Assembly (NCBI GenBank): GCA_963836665.1
Contig: CAWIKL010000002.1
Location: 930,001 to 994,000 of the forward strand
Length of the DNA stretch: 64,000 nucleotides
Direction: 5' to 3'
Origin: JAICSD01 sp963836665
Lineage (GTDB): Bacteria; Acidobacteriota; Vicinamibacteria; Vicinamibacterales; 2-12-FULL-66-21
The position numbers and the translations under genes are program-made. Under the pieces are notes generated by a model. The model searched no databases, was not told the origin of the DNA, and saw nothing but the letters and a program-made list of their open reading frames with translations. This document shows, piece by piece, positions 62,218 to 64,000 of the stretch (position 1 is its first letter; each line of letters starts with the position of its first letter).

Positions 62218-63037
62218 GTGCGCACCCGTTTTGCACCCGCCCCGACAGGCTGGCTGCACCTGGGGCATGTACTCAACGCCGAGTACGTGTGGGGCAGCGG
62301 CGCCGACGTCATCGTGCGCATCGAGGATCACGACCGCGAGCGCTGCCGGCCGGAGTACCGAGACGGGCATCGTCGACGATCTCGCCTGGCTCGGCTATAG
62401 CCACGACCTCCCCCTCGTGCGCCAGAGCGAGCGCGACGTGATCTATCGAGAGGCCTTGGACATCGTTCGCGTGCAGGGGATCGTCTATGCCTGTGACTGC
62501 ACGCGGCGCGCCATTCAGGAGCGCGCATCGCCCGTCGCCCATCGCCCATCGAACGAACTGCGCTACGACGGATACTGCCGCGATCGCGGTCTGGCGCTGG
62601 GCGACGGCGTCAGCTGGCGCGTGCGCATGGATCCCGGTGTCGAGCGCTTCACCGACGGCATCCTCGGGCCTCAGGCACAGGATCCGGCCGCGCAGTGCGG
62701 CGACGTGATGATCCGCGATCGTCTCGGCAACTGGACCTACCAGTTCGTCGCCGCCGCCGACGACTTCCGCCAGGGCGTCGATCTCGTCATCCGCGGTGCC
62801 GACCTGCTCGCCTCCACCGGCCGTCAGATCCGGATCGCGCGTCTGCTCGGTCGCCAGGGGCCGCCGGAATTCCGGCATCATCCGCTGATCATGAAGTCGC
62901 CGGGTCAGAAACTGAGCAAGTCGGACGGCGACACCGGCGTCCGCGACTTGCGCGCCCACGGCTGGACCGCGGCCCGCGTGCGGTCGGCGGCGCGGATCGC
63001 GGGAGGGCTGAACCTGCGGTATTCTCCGGAGCTATGA
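62218..63037 (+). CDS. gluQ: Glutamyl-Q tRNA(Asp) synthetase (frame broken near 62358; contains heptamer repeats)
   Basis: Restored length is about 272 residues. It attaches glutamate to queuosine in the tRNA(Asp) anticodon. RFAPAPTGWLHLGHVLNAEY holds the HIGH-type motif, CDCTRRAI...YDGYC is the zinc region and QKLSKSDG is the KMSKS-type loop; there is no anticodon-binding domain, as expected. An extra C at 62358/62359 breaks the frame between RPEY and ETGIVDDLAWLGY. In the zinc region a heptamer array adds about 12 residues (SPVAHRPS) compared with E. coli. The stop overlaps mmsA in an ATGA. Confidence 0.88.
62526..62553. repeat. Heptanucleotide repeat inside gluQ, site E
   Basis: Four units CATCGCC, CGTCGCC, CATCGCC, CATCGAA, which are the reverse complement of the site A/B unit GGCGATG. 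They encode part of a loop between the zinc-binding Cys residues of GluQ. Confidence 0.75.
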
Positions 63038-64000
63038 GCAACACCGAAATCCTCCAGAACTTCGTTGCCGGCACATGGACTGCTTCGCGGACCAGCGAGT
63101 TCGTCAACGTCCACAATCCGGCGCTGGGCACGGTGATCGCGAAGACGCCGCTGTCGACGCGCGCCGATCTCGACGCCGCGGTGCAGGCCGCGGCGAAGGC
63201 CTTTCCCGGCTGGCGCGACACGCCCGTCGTGCAGCGGGCGCGGACGATGTTCCGCTTCGCCCACCTGCTCGAGGAGCACTTCGAGGAGATCGCGCGGCAG
63301 GTGACAACCGAGCACGGCAAGACGATCGATGAGTCGCGCGGCAGCACGCGCCGCGGCATCGAGTGCGTCGAGGTCGCCTGCGGCGCGCCCTCGCTGATGA
63401 TGGGTTACGGCCTCGAGCAGATCGCCACCAACGTCGACTGTCACGTCTTCCGGCAACCGCTCGGCGTGGTCGCCGCGATCACCCCGTTCAACTTTCCGGC
63501 GATGGTTCCGCTCTGGTTCCTGCCCTTTGCGCTCGTCACCGGGAATTGCGTCATCATCAAACCGTCGGAGCAGGTGCCGCTATCCGTGCGCCTGCTGTTC
63601 CGGCTGCTCGAGCAGTGCGACATCCCGCCTGGCGTGGTCAATCTCGTCAACGGCGGACGGGAAATTGTCGAGGGCGTCTGCGATCATCCCGACATCCGCG
63701 CCGTGTCGTTCGTCGGATCGACGCCGGTGGCGCGCGCCGTCTACCAGCGCGCAACGCACACCGGCAAGCGCGTCCAGGCCCTAGGCGGCGCCAAGAACTT
63801 CGTCGTCGTCATGCCGGACGCCAACTTCGAGAAGTCGATCGAGATCATCACCGAGTCGTTCTATGGCTGCGCCGGCGAACGCTGCCTGGCCGGCAGCGTG
63901 CTCGTCCCGGTGGGAGAGGCACACCAGGAAGCGCGCGATCGGCTGGTCGCGTCCGCGAAGAGCCTGAAGGTCGGCGACGGGCTGCAACCGGGGGTGAAGA
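63034..64000 (+). CDS. mmsA: CoA-acylating methylmalonate-semialdehyde dehydrogenase (3' end outside window)
   Basis: The first 322 residues of an aldehyde dehydrogenase that converts methylmalonate or malonate semialdehyde to propionyl- or acetyl-CoA in valine and inositol breakdown. FRQPLGVVAAITPFNFPAMVPLWFLPFAL and the catalytic Cys in YGCAGERCLAGSV fit MmsA. The general-base region reads QALGGAKNF, lacking the usual Glu, which is typical of the CoA-dependent subfamily. ATG 63034 overlaps the gluQ stop by four bases, so translation is probably coupled. The frame is open to the window edge. Confidence 0.94.
   Translation, partial: MSNTEILQNFVAGTWTASRTSEFVNVHNPALGTVIAKTPLSTRADLDAAVQAAAKAFPGWRDTPVVQRARTMFRFAHLLEEHFEEIARQVTTEHGKTIDESRGSTRRGIECVEVACGAPSLMMGYGLEQIATNVDCHVFRQPLGVVAAITPFNFPAMVPLWFLPFALVTGNCVIIKPSEQVPLSVRLLFRLLEQCDIPPGVVNLVNGGREIVEGVCDHPDIRAVSFVGSTPVARAVYQRATHTGKRVQALGGAKNFVVVMPDANFEKSIEIITESFYGCAGERCLAGSVLVPVGEAHQEARDRLVASAKSLKVGDGLQPGVK

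Noticed and set aside
1..64000. tRNA or rRNA genes
   Set aside because: No cloverleaf with a GGTTCGAATCC-type arm or rRNA motif was found by eye; a covariance search was not possible.

Overview
The window is dense, GC-rich bacterial chromosome with short intergenic gaps and many GTG starts. The gene content suggests a soil or sediment Acidobacteriota, probably near the Vicinamibacteria: a carboxypeptidase-regulatory/TonB (Oar-like) receptor, two ADOP-type FtsX/MacB permeases, a PVC-type haem dehydrogenase with a ThuA-fold neighbour, several secreted S8 and S53 peptidases and an M16 peptidase. Taxonomy is inferred from gene content only; no rRNA or tRNA gene was seen.

Layout. 1-3010: end of an unknown gene, then sulfate activation (cysD, cysN-cysC fusion). 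3237-5130: S53 sedolisin and a small acidic protein. 5114-8566: a compact gentisate catabolic locus made of an aromatic-acid MFS transporter, a gentisate 1,2-dioxygenase and a DinB-fumarylpyruvate hydrolase fusion. 8581-9691: RES/Xre toxin-antitoxin pair. 9791-13289: a heterodimeric ABC exporter. 13347-22749: TonB receptor, PVC-type cytochrome dehydrogenase, ThuA-like protein and dihaem cytochrome c. 22750-29715: L,D-transpeptidase, RhlE helicase, OM barrel plus subtilase, pyrophosphatase plus fluoride channel, GT39-like glycosyltransferase. 29893-33365: MFS, sugar isomerase, HPS-like decarboxylase/aldolase, FMN reductase. 33394-40915: ADOP permease, sodium-solute symporter, a 36-residue membrane protein, M16 peptidase. 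40948-43821: ridA, ornithine-cyclodeaminase-like gene, truA, pcm. 43830-50500: secreted unknown, caspase-like protein, GAF protein, AT-rich island, HD-GYP phosphodiesterase, subtilase with YIVWGN repeats. 50722-56372: a five-gene operon (DapA-like, SDR, proline dehydrogenase, GH127, zinc dehydrogenase). 56412-64000: lipoprotein, second ADOP permease, beta-propeller protein, carboxypeptidase-regulatory protein, gluQ and a 3'-truncated mmsA.

Three themes stand out. (1) The gentisate locus may hold all three ring-cleavage steps in two coupled genes, with the DinB-fold domain as candidate thiol-dependent maleylpyruvate isomerase fused to the hydrolase. (2) Short tandem repeats of 7, 8 or 11 bp sit at gene ends and supply stop codons, in one case a start codon, and in one case part of a coding sequence. 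(3) Six conserved genes each carry one apparent single-base duplication that breaks the frame (near 8431, 17260, 21018, 54780, 59012 and 62358). These could be assembly errors or real lesions; the intended gene spans are annotated.
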